Positions 11,459 through 22,470 of a stretch of DNA of 64,000 bases are shown one piece after another. Origin of the DNA: Saxidomus purpurata (lineage: Eukaryota > Mollusca > Bivalvia > Venerida > Veneridae); NCBI GenBank assembly GCA_022818135.1, contig JAFMSR010000015.1, forward strand, positions 24,256,627-24,320,626, read 5' to 3'. The translations under genes were made by a program, and so were the position numbers. Each line of letters begins with the position of its first letter. The first letter of the stretch is position 1. Under the pieces are notes generated by a model. That model was not told the origin of the DNA and made no database searches. It worked only from the letters and a program-made list of their open reading frames with translations.

Positions 11459-13345
11459 ATCTCCCTGAAGCGGCTTGGCGGCCTAGCGGCCTAGCGGCCT
11501 GAAGTTGGCGGCCTAGCGGCCTGGCGGCCTAGCGGCCTGGCGGCCTAGCGGCCTGAAGTTGGCGGCCTGGAGGCCTGAAGTTGGCGTCCTAGCGGCCTGG
11601 CGGCCTAGCGGCCTGAAGTTGGCGGCCTAGCGGCCTGGCGGCCTGGCGGCCTGAAATTGACGGCCTATGTATTTTTAACAAAATTCACTTACAAATTATG
11701 CCATAAACCAATATAAAATATGAAAACTCAAATTAAAGCTCAACTGTACACAAAAAATCATTGAAAATGTTACGCCTTGAATAAACAATCGAAGAAAAAA
11801 ACTCACTTAAAGCTCAACAGAACACACACAAAAAATTAACCAAGTCGGTTGATTGGGAATTTTAACAAAAATTAACTTAGAAATAACGCCTTAAAACAAA
11901 AAAAACTCACATTTAATTTCAACTGAACACACTGAAAAAAATCTGAAGTTGGCGGCCTGGCGGCCTAGCGGCCTGAAGTTGGCGGCCTAGCGGCCTGAAG
12001 TTGGCGGCCTAGCGGCCTGAAATTGACGGCTTATGTATTTTTAACAAAAATCACTTACAAATTATGCCATAAACCAATATAAAATATGAAAACTCAAATT
12101 AAAGCTCAACTGTACACAAAAAGTCATTGAAAATATTACGCCTTGAATAAACAATCGAAGAAAAAAAAGTCACTTAAAGCTCAACAATACCAACAAAAAA
12201 TTAACCAAGTCGGTTGATTGGGAATTTTTACAAAAATTAACTTAGAAATAACGCCTTAAAACAAAAAAACTGAGATGGCCTAGCGGCCTGAAGTTGGCGG
12301 TCTAGCGGCCTGAAGTTGGCGGCCTGGCGGCCTAGCGGCCTGAAGTTAGCGGCCTAGCGGCCTGGCGGCCTAGCGGCCTGAAGTTGGCGGCCTTGCGGCC
12401 TGGCGGCCTTGCGGCCTGAAGTTGGCGGCCTAGTGGCCTGAAGTTGGCGGCCTGGCGGCCTAAAGTTAGCGGCCTAGCGGCCTGGCGGCCTAGCGGCCTG
12501 AAGTTGGCGACCTAGCGGCCTAAAATTGACGGCTTATGTATTTTTAACAAAAATCCCTTACAAATTATGCCATAAACCAATATAAAATATGAAAACTCAA
12601 ATTAAAGCTCAACTGTACACAAAAAGTCACTTAAAAAGTTACGCCTTGAATTTACAATCGAAGAAAATACTCACTTAAAGCTCAACAGAACACACTCACA
12701 AGATTTACAAAGTCGGTGGACTGGGAATTTTAACAAAAATTAACTTAGAAATAGCGCCTTAAAACAAAAAAACTCACATTTATTTTCAACTGAACATACA
12801 AAAACTGATATGTGCAGATAACGGCCTGGCGGCCTGAAGTTGGCGGCCTAGCGGCCTGAAGTTGGCGGCCTGGCGGCCTAGCGGCCTAAAATTGACGGCT
12901 TATGTATTTTTAACAAAAATCACTTACAAATTATGCCTTAAACCAATATAAAATATAAAAACTCAAATTAAAGCTCAACTGTACACAAAACGTCACTGAA
13001 AATGTTACGCCTTGAATAAACAATCGAAGAAAAATAACTCCCTTAAAGCTCAACAGAACACACACAAAAAATTAACAAAGTCGGTGGATTGGGAATTTTA
13101 ACAAAAATTAACTTAGAAATAACGCCTTAAAACAAAAAAAACTCACATTTAATTTCAACTGAACACACTGAAAAAAATCTGAAGTTGGCGGCCTGTTACG
13201 CCTTGAATAAACAATCGAAGAAAAAAACTCCCTTAAAGATCAACAGAACACACACAAAAAATTAACAAAGTCGGTGGATTGAATGTATGCCTTAAATCAA
13301 TATAAAATATAAAAACTCAAATTAAAGCTTATTCTTTTTTTACAA
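11459..13345 (+). repeat. Left outer arm: GGCC minisatellite with ~280 bp AT-rich spacers
   Basis: Tracts of the ~8-15 bp unit (GGCGGCCTAGC, GGCCTGAAGTT) at 11468-11665, 11945-12030, 12275-12530, 12820-12895 and 13180-13195 alternate with an AT-rich spacer. The spacer runs from TTATGTATTTTTAAC through CATAAACCAATATAAAATAT and ACGCCTTGAATAAACAATCG to AACTGAACACACTG. Four full spacers and one partial make a higher-order repeat of about 300-450 bp. The GC content of the tracts is far above the window average. Confidence 0.9.
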
Positions 13346-13436
13346 AAGACTGCAGCAATGCACTCGAACATTATTTTCTTTCTTAAGCGCGGAATAACAA
13401 CCTAAAAAGTAAGTTATAAAGTTGCTTGCAATTTTC

Positions 13437-13585
13437 GTGAAGTTGGCAGACTGGCAACGTAGCAGCGTGAACTTGGCAGACACACAGACTGGCAGCGTAG
13501 CAGCGTGAACTTGGCAGACTGGCAGCTTAGCAGCTTGCAGCGAGAACTAGGCAGACTGGCAGCTTAGCAGCGTGAACGTGGCTAT
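13437..13585 (+). repeat. GGCAGACTGGCAGC short tandem array
   Basis: Repeats of GAACTTGGCAGACTGGCAGC and GTAGCAGC form the transition between the outer and inner arrays of the left arm. Confidence 0.8.
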
Positions 13586-15000
13586 ATTGAATGAAATGGA
13601 TGTTTAAAATACGACAGAAGCACGAATTATGCGTAGATAGAAATAATATACATGCCCTTTCGTTTTGATATTTTATATCTTATACCGGTTTTCATTAGTT
13701 TCCGTTACTTGAAGAGTTTTCGCTGCAATCAGACTTTTCGCTGACAGCAGCCCAGCAACTCAGCAGACCAGCAGCTCAGCAGATCAGCAGATCAGCAGAC
13801 CAGCAGATCAGCAGATCAGCGGTTCAGCAGCCGAAACTTCAAAGTTTAATATTGTACTGTATTGAATGAAATGGTTGTGTTTTGTTTTTTTTCAAAAATA
13901 CGACAAAAGCACGAATTATGCGTAGAAACAATAATTACACGCCCTTTCATTTTGATATTTTATATTCATAATTTTACATTACTTGAAGAGTTTTCGTTGC
14001 AAGCAGACTTTTTGCTGCCACCAACTCAGCAACACAGCAGACCAACCGCTCAGCAGACCAGCAGCTTAGCAGACCAGCAGCTCAGCAGACTAGCAGCTCA
14101 GCAGCTCAGCAGCTCAGCAGACTAGCAGCTCAGCAGCTCAGCAGATCAGCAGCCGAAACTTAAAAGTTTAAGATTGTGCTATATTGAATGAAATGGATGT
14201 TTAAAATACAACAGAAGCACAAGTTATGCGTAGATACAATTAATATACATTTTGATATGTTATACCTTATACCGGTATTCATTTGTTTCCGTTACTTAAA
14301 AGGTATTCGATGCAAGCAGACTTTTCGCTGCCAGCAGCCCAGCAACTCCGCCGCTCAGCAGCTCAGCAGACCAGCAGACTAGCAGACCAGGAGTTCAGCT
14401 GCCGAAACTTCAAAGTTTAATATTGTGCTATATTGAATGAAATGGGTTTTTTTCTCTCAAAAATAGGACAGAAGCACGAATTATGCGTAGAAACAATAAA
14501 TACACGCCCTTTCAGTTTGATATTTTATATTTTATATTCATAAGTTTACGTTACTTGAAGAGTTTTCGTTGCAAGCAGACTTTTCGCTGCCAGCAGCCCA
14601 GCAACTCAGCAGCTCAGCAGACCTGCAGCTCAGCAGCTCAGCAGTTCAGCGGTCGAAACTTCAAAGTTAAAGATTGTGCTATATTGAATGAAATGGATGT
14701 TTAAAATACGACAGAAGCACGAATTATGCGTAGATACAATTAATATACACGTCCTTCTATTTTGATATTTTATATATCTTATTTTCATTAGTTTTCGTTG
14801 CTAGAAAAGTTTTCGCTGCTAGCAGACTTTCCGCTGCCAGCGGCCATGCAGCTCAGCAGACCAGCAGCCAAAGCTTATCCAGCTGCAACAGGAGCACGAT
14901 ATATGCGTAGATACAATTATTTTATACGACCTTTTATTTTGATATATATTCATAAGTTTTCGCTACTAGATGAGTTTTCGCTGCTAGCAGACTAGCAAAA
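13586..15000 (+). repeat. Left inner arm: ~260-310 bp units with CAGCAGCTCAG microsatellite
   Basis: Units start at TATATTGAATGAAATGG near 13586, 13859, 14171, 14431 and 14690. Each carries AAGCACGAATTATGCGTAGA, TTTTGATATTTTATAT, GTTACTTGAAGAGTTTTCG, then a CAGCAG/CTCAGCAGACCAG tract and CCGAAACTTCAAAGTTTAA. The ORFs at 13862-14995 are translations of these tracts (Q, S and A-rich tails) and not genes. Confidence 0.9.
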
Positions 15001-16785
15001 AGTACAAAAAGAGGCATACATCTGTTACAAATGACTTTAACATAGGCAATTTTGCTGCACTACGACCCTGTTGTCTTTAGCAATACAATTTTAAAGTTTA
15101 ATAAAGATATCTGCAGAAATAGTCACATTAAAACGTACGTTAAATGTTTCAGACGGACAGACACAGCGTTTTATATGTCTAAATATTTGTCCAAAAAAGC
15201 GACAGAAAGATGGGAAGCAAATATAATGTGAACGTTTTACATTGTATATTTCTTTAAGTAGAAACAAACTATAGCTCTGTCAAAATGCTTTGTAATGTTT
15301 GTTACTAAATCCAAGCTTAATACGTACTTATTAACATGTGTACTGAAATGTTATCTTAATCAAGTTTAAAGCTTAAATTTTAATTTTGAAACTTTCTTTA
15401 GGCTAAAAAGCCCATAGGGGCCCTTACAGTAAAGATATGGTAGCGAACAGTGCTTTAACAAAACTGTACTACTAGATTCTAAACATGTATAAATGGAGAA
15501 ATTTCTATATTTACTATATATTCTTTTTCCCATAACGGCATAATTATATCAACTTTATAATAAGGATCACAGCAATAATGATCAGAAAACTGACTGTTAT
15601 ATTAATAATCACAAGGAAGTTTCAAAATTAAAATTGAAGCTTGAAATTTGTAAAAGTGAAGCCATGTTTTCTGACAAATATTGAATGACTGTTTTAAAGC
15701 TATCGGAACATGTTATTTGAGACGAAAACAATACTTTGGAATAAAAAAGTCACAACTTATTATTCCCCATTTTCTTTAATAAACACCATCAATATTTCTA
15801 ACAAAATACCAGCCAGCGCTTTTCCCTCGCACAGTTTACATCTGAAAATCAGTTCTCTATTAATGTGAATGCATAAAGTTTAATTTTAAAAAAGAATAGT
15901 CTAGAACTGGTTCTTTCCAGGAACAGTTATTTAGTAAAGTGTCCGCCTGTTTAAGTGACCAAAAACACTCAGTACATATATTATTAGTTTCTTCTATGAG
16001 CATATGGTTCACATCAACATATTCTTCAATGAGGGTAACTGCTTTGGTGGGAACGAGATTCTGTCGAGTTCTCGCGAAACAATTACCCGAGGTGACTGAT
16101 ATTTCCATCTGATATTTCCATCTGAACCAACTATATCATAGTAGAAACTATTTCTTGCATACCGTATTGCACTTTATAATAGATATTTAAATACAAACTT
16201 ATCGAAATGATGCCTTTAATATGAAAACAAACGTTCTTCAGATGCTGAGTTTGGTAAAGTGACGTCACATTGTTTATAACGTTACGTGACAAGTAATTCA
16301 CGAATCTCATGTTACATTGGCAGATGCGATATGAGATTTTCCAGCACTGGTCGACAAAAGCAGAATGTGTTTCATCATGGTGGTCCTGGGCTGTCGTTTG
16401 AAGGAATATGTAAGCGGACAGTAAATTGACGCTGAGCAATTGTATCAATTGAAGTATAGCCTGGTATTTTTGCCAGCCATGAGCTCAAACGTGCTTGACC
16501 AATATATAGTGTAAGAAATGAGAGTAAAAATATGATTACGTTGACTGTTTCTTAAAATGTCATCCTCACACCCTTTAACTTGCAGACCTTTTAAACGTGC
16601 CATCCGAACATTCGACCAACTACACAATCACAAGAATATCAATCACCAACTTTGTAATGGAGTTTAACTAACAACAAATATTTATTCATATGCCATGTAT
16701 AACCAGCAATTGTATAAGCAAGAACCAAATGATACAACAAAACAAAGACCTTTTCTAAAAGAATCATTCCTACATGATTATGAAT
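15001..16785. other. Centre of the foldback-like element, single-copy within the window
   Basis: AT-rich sequence without tandem repeats separating the two arms. It contains three minus-strand ORFs at 15860-16627, described separately, and no recognisable transposase motif. Confidence 0.6.
15860..16627 (-). CDS. Unrecognised ORF cluster in the foldback core
   Basis: Three minus-strand ORFs lie in a row: 16445-16627 (60 aa), 16131-16448 (105 aa) and 15860-16108 (82 aa). The last has a locally protein-like segment with C-x2-C followed by Lx2A and a further Cys (NNICTECFWSLKQADTLL, then NNC). This loosely recalls the second half of ZAD-type zinc-binding domains, but the first Cys pair is missing, so no assignment is made. 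A possible acceptor (ATATCAG, plus-strand CTGATAT at 16097-16103) precedes the 82 aa ORF. I do not recognise a family and none starts at a convincing gene boundary. They could be exons of a lost transposase or chance ORFs. Confidence 0.25.
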
Positions 16786-17338
16786 AACTCAACGAAAACT
16801 CTTCAAGTAACGTAAACTTATGAATATAAGATATAAAATATTAAAATGTATATTAATTGTATCTACGCATAATTCGTGCTTCTGTCGTATTTTTAAACAT
16901 CAATTTCATTCAATATAGCACAATCTTAAACTTTGAAGTTTCGGCTGCTGGTCTGCAGAGGTGCTGGTCTGCTGAGCTGCTGAGCTGCTAGTCTGCTGGT
17001 CTGCTGAGCTGCTAGTCTGCTGGTCTGCTGAGCTGCTAGTCTGCTGGTCTGCTGAGCTGGTGTTCTGCAAGGCTGCTGGCAGCGAAAAGTCTGCTTGCAA
17101 CGAGAACTCTTCAAGTAACGTAAACTTATGAATATAAGATATAAAATATCAAAATGAAAGGGCGTGTATTTATTGTTTCTACGCATAATTCGTGCTTCTG
17201 TCGTTTTTTTGGAAAAAAAACAACATTTCATTCAATATAGCACAATATTAAATTTCGGCTGCTGAACTGCTGGTCTGCTGGTCTGCTGAGCTGCTAGTCT
17301 GCTTGTCTGCTGATCTGCTGAGCTGCTGAGTTGCTGGG
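16786..17338 (-). repeat. Right inner arm: inverted copies of the CAGCAG units
   Basis: About two units in reverse orientation: AACTCTTCAAGTAACGTAAA, ATCTACGCATAATTCGTGCT, CATTCAATATAGCACAAT, then CTGCTGGTCTGCTGAGC tracts. They match the left inner units read on the other strand. The 64 and 101 aa ORFs here are low-complexity translations. Confidence 0.9.
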
Positions 17339-17725
17339 ATAGGATAGGAAACTGGTGACTGGTTTGTATTTGCAATTCGTAATTCGAAATGCGAACTGCG
17401 AACTGCGAACTGGCAATTAGTTTGTAGTTTGCAGTTTTCAGTTCGAATCAGGAACTGTGAACTGGCAACTAGTCTGTAGTTTGCAGTTCACAATTCGAGA
17501 TGATTCGAATCGCGAAAATCCGCTATTCTAATTGCAAACTGAGAAATTCGCTCCACTAGCTGGGAACTAGTCGAATCGCAAACTGAGGACTGGGAACTTG
17601 TCTGAAGTTTGCAATTCGTAATACGAGTCGCGATTTGTGAACTAGCAACTAGTCTTTTTTAACCATGAACTGACAACTGGGAAATTGCGAACTGCGAACT
17701 GGCAACAAGTCTTTATCAGACTGAG
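17339..17725. repeat. GAACTGCGAACTGGCAACTAG degenerate array
   Basis: Variants of GCGAACTGGCAACTAGTC and TGTAGTTTGCAGTTC repeat with irregular spacing. It occupies the position of the short GGCAGACTGG array of the left arm but differs in sequence. Confidence 0.7.
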
Positions 17726-18320
17726 AATTGAGAAATGAGACCTGGTAACTTTTCAATTACAAATAAAAGAACTGCCTTTTACAAAAGCAGAAGCAATGAT
17801 CTAGCATTTAAAGAATATGTGCCATATGTGCTACGCACAGACAGACGGACGTACTCACCAAACGGACTTGGTGATGTTATCCCTTTGATCTTTCTTTTAT
17901 CTTTTTTAACCCACAATACAATTACTTAACCCAACAATACCATTTGTAATCCCTTAATGACGGAATGAACTGAAACAACTTCATAATGCTAAGTTGCACT
18001 AAAACCCTACCCCCTAATGTCTACTAGGCATGTACGGACTGACGGACTGACGGACTGACGGACAGACGGACAAACTGATCCCAATGTATCGCATTATCTC
18101 CGAAAGGGCGACAAAATAAAACTGCCGGTTGGTATGCGGAATTGTATCTTTGTTGTTGGCTACGCAGTGGAGGTTCGCCTATTGTATTACCCGGCACTAT
18201 ATAACCAACTTTATATAGTCATTACTTTTTTACATTTCAGTTTCAACTTTTTACCTTTCCAAAATTACACAAGGATATCCGAACTCAATAAAAGATATAA
18301 ATGGAATGAAAGTTCAAGAT
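17726..18320. repeat. Dispersed repeat with GACGGACT tail
   Basis: Contains (GACGGACT)n at about 18035-18072, followed by TCCGAAAGGGCGACAAAATA. The same tail type (GGACGGACCGACGAACAAAG to AAGGGCGACACAAAAA) is at 42690-42762. No gene is recognised; the 17735-17929 and 18134-18322 ORFs are taken as chance. Confidence 0.55.
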
Positions 18321-18505
18321 AGTTATTTATTTTAGCTCGTTTCTGAAGATTAGCTCTCAGCTTATCGAGTCTCTTCTAGTCCGCTTCCTAGAAAAACCAG
18401 TATTAATGTCATATGAGGAGGTACGGTCGTGACCTAAGTGGGGCTCGAACCTGCAACCTCCGGTATGAGCGGCAGACACCTTAACCTCTAACCTCAGCTA
18501 TTCAC
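18321..18505 (-). mobile_element. tRNA-derived SINE, copy 1
   Basis: Matches the SINE at 33771-33962. On the minus strand the head at the right carries a B-box-like GGTTCGAGCCC and the GAGGTTGCAGG motif, with a degraded A-box region. The body follows (TCACGACCGTACCTCCTCAT, GACTAGAAGAGACTCGATAA) and ends in GAGCTAAAATAAATAAC. The target duplication is not clear. The SINE lies inside the right arm of the foldback-like element. Confidence 0.7.
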
Positions 18506-19304
18506 TTCACATCTGATGTTGATGAAACAAAAATGCAGCGGCAGCTGCGCTCGTTATCTACGCATACGCATGGGCGTTTTGGTCATTGGTCAACAACTAC
18601 TTCATACTGCGACGCAAAACAGCAGGAACAGTAACTGACAAAAGTGGTATATCACCCGGAGGATATTGAAGAATAAACCTTCAATATCCTTGCCTTCAGT
18701 GGTTAGACAACAGTAGTTCGAAAGTTCAAATCGTTTATTACGATTCAGGCAAGCTGCACAACTAACCTATTATGCAATAATAGAGAGTTATCGAATTATT
18801 CCCGAGTTATGTTTCGATTTTTTTTTTCGTTTCTTGGAAACGGCTTAAAATATCTTCCGGTCCCTGACCCAGGCCTATGTAAACCGATGTTATTATTATG
18901 TAGTAATATTTGACAGCAATATCTTACAAAAAATGCTACGATTACGACGTTTTAATTATTTGAAAGACAAAATTTGTAGTTGAGCAACAAATCATACTTC
19001 ACGAATTTTCAAAACACAACTCTGCGACGACATCAGCAAACACTTTATTATAAATAATTGGGCAACAACTTTCAGAGAAATTGAATTATTAAGTGTCTGT
19101 ATATTTTAAATATATAAAAGGTACACAGAACTTAATTTGCTCATGTCAATTATTTCATTATGTTTCTGAAAGGCTGGTAGGGTATGCGCCCCGACCCCTT
19201 TCACCTAAGCTAAGGGACAAATAAAAGGGAGCGCTCCAATCAGGGAGCCTCAAGAAAAAGTAAATAAAAGGTACAAATGGCAATAATTCTACAAACTTCA
19301 GGCC
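18506..19304. other. Right-arm interior, no gene recognised
   Basis: Holds the inverted partner (about 18770-18870) of the repeat at 7722-7835 and otherwise AT-rich sequence with no left-arm counterpart. It probably entered the right arm by later insertions. Confidence 0.45.
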
Positions 19305-20429
19305 CGTTATCTGCACATATCTTTTTTTGTGTGTTCAGTTGAAAATTAGTGTGATTTTTTTTGTTTTAAGGCGTTATTTCTAAGTTCATTTTTGTTAAAA
19401 TTCCCAGTCCACCGACTTTGTTAATTTTGTGTGTGAGTTCTGTTGAGCTTTAAGTGAATATTTTTCTTCGACTGTTTATTCACGGCATAACATTTTCAGA
19501 GACTTTTTGTGTACAGTTGAGCTTTAATTTGAGTTTTCATATTTTATATTGGTTTATGGCATAATTTGTAAGTGATTTTTGTTAAAAATACATAAGCCGT
19601 CAATTTCAGGCCGCCAGGCCGCCAACTTCAGGCCGCTAGGCCGCTAGGCCGCCAGGCCGCCAACTTCAGATTTTTTTCAGTGTGTTCAGTTGAAATTAAA
19701 TGTGAGTTTTTTGTTTTAAGGCGTTATTTCTAGGTTAATTTTTGTTAAAATTCCCAATCCATCGACTTGGTTAATTTTTTGTGTGTATTCTGTTAAGCTT
19801 TAAGTGACTTTTTTTCTTCGATTGTTTATTCAAGGCGTAACATTTTCAATGACTTTTTGTGTACAGTTTAGCTTTAATTTGAGTTTTCATATTTTATATT
19901 GGTTTATGGCATAATTTGTAAGTGATTTTTGTTAAAAATACATAAGCCTTCAATTTCAGGCCGCTAGGCCGCCAGGCCGCTAGGCCGCCAACTTCAGGCC
20001 GCTAGGCCGCCAGGCCGCCAACTTCAGATTTTTTTCAGTGTGTTCAGTTGAAATTAAATGTGTGTTTTTTTTGTTTTAAGGCGTTATTTCTAGGTTAATT
20101 TTTGTTAAAATTCCCAATTCACCGACTTGGTTAATTTTTATTGGGTATTCTGTTGAACTTTAAGTGACTTTTTTTCTTCGATTGTTTATTCAAGGCGTAA
20201 CATTGTCAATGATGTTTTGTGTACAGTTGAGCTTTAGTTTGAGTTTTCATATTTTATATTGGTTTATGGCATAATTTGTAAGTGATTTTTGTTAAAAAAA
20301 CATAGGCCGTCAATTTCAGGCCGCTAGGCCGCCAACTTCCGGCCGCTAGGCCGCCAACTTCAGGCCGCTAGGCCGCCAACTTCAGGCCGCTAGGCCGCCA
20401 GGCCGCTAGGCCGCCAACTTCAGTGAGAT
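19305..20429 (-). repeat. Right outer arm: inverted GGCC array with AT-rich spacers
   Basis: Three spacers (about 19310-19600, 19672-19960 and 20030-20310) are the reverse complement of the left-arm spacers, for example ATTTTATATTGGTTTATGGC and GATTGTTTATTCAAGGCGTA. They alternate with GGCCGCTAGGCCGCCAACTT tracts. The array ends at 20429 in CTTCAGTGAGAT. Confidence 0.9.
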
Positions 20430-20438
20430 GATCTTAGC

Positions 20439-20750
20439 TCATTTCTGTAATTCTTACTAAACATGTGGAGTTAATCCCTTACTCTGTACTACAATGATCA
20501 TACATGTACCAATTTCCAAGTCTCACTGACAGTGCTGCATTGCTATGGTTAAAACATGCAAAGTTACCGTTGGAAGAACAACAGACCGCCATTTTAAATA
20601 CATGTCAAACGCAAGGGAAATACGAATGACCCGTGTAAATAAAGATATTGCTAAATAATTCATTTCATCATTTCAGCCATAATCTAATATCTTCTAACAA
20701 ATAAATCGACTTACCAACTACATGTATATCCTGACCCATGTACTAAATAC
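20439..20750. other. Short unassigned gap
   Basis: About 310 bp between the foldback-like element and the split-direct-repeat retrotransposon. Nothing recognised. Confidence 0.5.
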
Positions 20751-20813
20751 TGGCAGCTATCTCTATAGGATAGCTGTTTGTTATTGGGAAGCGGTCGCTG
20801 ATTAGGTGTTCAA
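20751..20813 (+). repeat. Split direct repeat A1
   Basis: Identical to A2 at 23651-23713. It opens with a small hairpin, CAGCTATC...GATAGCTG (20754-20776). Confidence 0.85.
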
Positions 20814-20815
20814 TT

Positions 20816-21148
20816 TTGGGTTTCAAGTTAGAAGGGAATTATTATATTGAAAAATACCTTCCAGTGGGTTGCAGTGTGTCTTGTAACTTATTTGAAAAGT
20901 TTTCAACATTCTTTCAGTGGCTTGTAATTTATAAATCGTCGCTGAAAAGCCTCGATCATTACTTACATGATTTCATATTTGCAGGCCGACAGAATACGTC
21001 CGAATGCACTCAGTTAGTGGAATGTTTTGAAGGTATTTGTACGGACCTCAATATTCCACTTTCAATAGATAAATCCGTTGGTCCGACTACAGTACTTACT
21101 TTTCTGGGATTGGAAATTGACTCTGATAATATGCTTATTAGGATTTAA
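20816..21148 (+). pseudogene. Reverse transcriptase fragment (DIRS/Ngaro superfamily)
   Basis: About 110 codons cover the RT palm: YLPVGCSVSCNLFEKFST, the catalytic region HYLHDFIFAG, then a VGPTTVLTFLGLEID segment typical of DIRS-superfamily RTs. The catalytic box is normally YxDD; here the first Asp codon reads His (YLHD), so polymerase activity is not expected. The fragment begins straight after A1 with no ATG, and the fingers and N-terminal palm are absent. It ends in an in-frame TAA (21146-21148), beyond which the same frame continues into RNase H. Confidence 0.85.
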
Positions 21149-21860
21149 ATTCATAAGATTGAAGCCTTAAGGGATATCTTGCAACAGCTTATAAAAAAGA
21201 AGGTGACTTTGTCAGAATTACAATCCATTGTCGGCATGCTTAGTTTTTTCTCTAAAGCAATACGGTCTAGCAGAGCTTTTTTGCGTCGTTTCTATGACCG
21301 CATGATTGGTGTCGAGCGCCCGCATCACAAAATTAGAATAACAGTATCGTTAAAGGAGGACATTCTCATGTGGTTACAGTTTTTGGACAATTTCAATGGA
21401 GTGACCTACATCCCAGAGATATGTTGGTCTCATTCTGATACATTGCAATTATTCACAGATAGTGCAGGGTCTGCAGACCTAGGTTGCGGTTGTTATTTTT
21501 CTGGTAAATGGTGTTATTTTGGTTGGCCGATTTCTTGGGATAATACCGGCCTGCTGCAGGACATGACATTCTTAGAAATGATTCCAGTGCTTTTGGCTAC
21601 TATATTATGGGGAAGTGCTTTTAAAAACAAGAGAATTATCATGCACATTGATAATGAGGCATTAGTTACTATATTAAATAAACAGTCATCCAAATCTAAA
21701 TGAACAATGGTTTTGGTTAGGGAGTTTGTTTTGTTAATAATGAAGCATAATATATTATTTCGAGCAGTACACATTTCATCACAAAACAATTGTATTGCCG
21801 ATTCCATTTCTCGTCGACAGTGGCACAGGTTCAGGACAATCGCCCCAAACGCAGCAATTT
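21149..21860 (+). pseudogene. RNase H and connection domain of the YR retrotransposon
   Basis: In frame with the RT fragment. It shows TLSELQSIVGMLSFFSKAI after the RT, then an RNase H fold with LQLFTDSAGS (first catalytic Asp), LEMIPVLLATILWG and MHIDNEALVTILN. A TGA at 21701-21703 interrupts the frame just after QSSKSK. The frame then continues (LVREFVLLIMKHNILFRAVHI, then NNCIADSISR) to another stop near 21860. In the intact family these domains degrade RNA template and link to the recombinase. Confidence 0.8.
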
Positions 21861-22458
21861 AGGCCGAGATGGTGCCTCAGGAATTTCCCTTCATTCTGTG
21901 CAAAGCGAAGCTCGCAGACTCTTAGTGTCATCTCTAGCTTTCTTTGGGTGTTTCCGTGTTGGTCAACTTGCAGTTACTGATGGTCATTTGAATGGTAATG
22001 TCCTGAGATTATCGGATGTTTCTTTTGAGGAATCTGGTCAAATGATTTCAATAAGAGTTCGTTACTAAAAGACTGACCAATTAGGAAAAGGCTGCACAAT
22101 CAAAATTCCGCGGTCTGCAGGTCCAATTTGTCCGGTGCATAATTTGCAAAACTATGTGTCTGCCAGGCCTAACGCTCATGTCCCTCTCTTTTGTCATTAT
22201 GATGGTGCCCCACTAACAAGGTACCAGTTCTCTGCTGTTATGAGAAAGGCACTGAAGCTGCTAGGTTATGATTTGAGCAGATATAAGTCCCATTTATTCC
22301 GTAATGAGGTGCAGCTTCTGCAGCTGCAGACATGGGTTGGTCAGATGCTGACATTAAACAGGCTGGTAGATGGAGCTCTGAGGCTTTCAAGTCTTACATA
22401 CGTCCAGAAACTTTTAGCATGCATAAAATGTTCTCAAAGAATTTCCTTAAAATTTTGA
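21790..22458 (+). pseudogene. Tyrosine recombinase of the YR retrotransposon
   Basis: The family integrates a circular DNA intermediate by tyrosine recombination. Seen here: FFGCFRVGQLAV with the box I Arg, a TAA at 22066-22068, then KTDQLGKG, PLFCHYDGAPLTRYQFSAV, and the H-x2-R box as HLFR near 22290. A small indel shifts the frame just after HLFR, so the following helix and the catalytic Tyr region read in another frame. The N-terminal core-binding part is largely missing relative to complete family members. The copy is inactive. Confidence 0.8.
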
Positions 22459-22470
22459 GTGGTTTATTAA

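Larger units (their letters stand above)
11459..20429. mobile_element. Foldback-like transposon with nested tandem-repeat inverted arms
   Basis: The 8971 bp unit is flanked by perfect 9 bp direct repeats GATCTTAGC at 11450-11458 and 20430-20438. Its termini are inverted: ATCTCCCTGAAG at the left against ATCTCACTGAAG read inward from the right. Both then enter the same GCGGCCTAGCGGCCTGAAGTTG array. Left arm order is GGCC array with AT-rich spacers, a GGCAGACTGGCA array, then CAGCAGCTCAG units. The right arm carries the first and last families in inverted order and orientation. Tandem-repeat inverted arms are known from foldback elements (Drosophila FB, sea urchin TU), and a 9 bp duplication fits FB or Mutator-like integration. 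No transposase is recognised; a small ORF cluster lies at the centre. A recombination origin of the inversion is less likely given the 9 bp duplication. Confidence 0.7.

Noticed and set aside
13862..14995. Four plus-strand ORFs with Q/S/A-rich ends
   Set aside because: They translate the CAGCAG/CTCAGC tracts and adjoining repeat unit; the same ORF recurs with each unit.
16906..17231. Minus-strand ORFs with repeated SSADQQT or LAAQQTSR
   Set aside because: Translations of the inverted copy of the same microsatellite units.
18440..18500. tRNA-like sequence read as a tRNA gene
   Set aside because: It is the head of a SINE: the same head and body recur at 33771-33962 with a target duplication.
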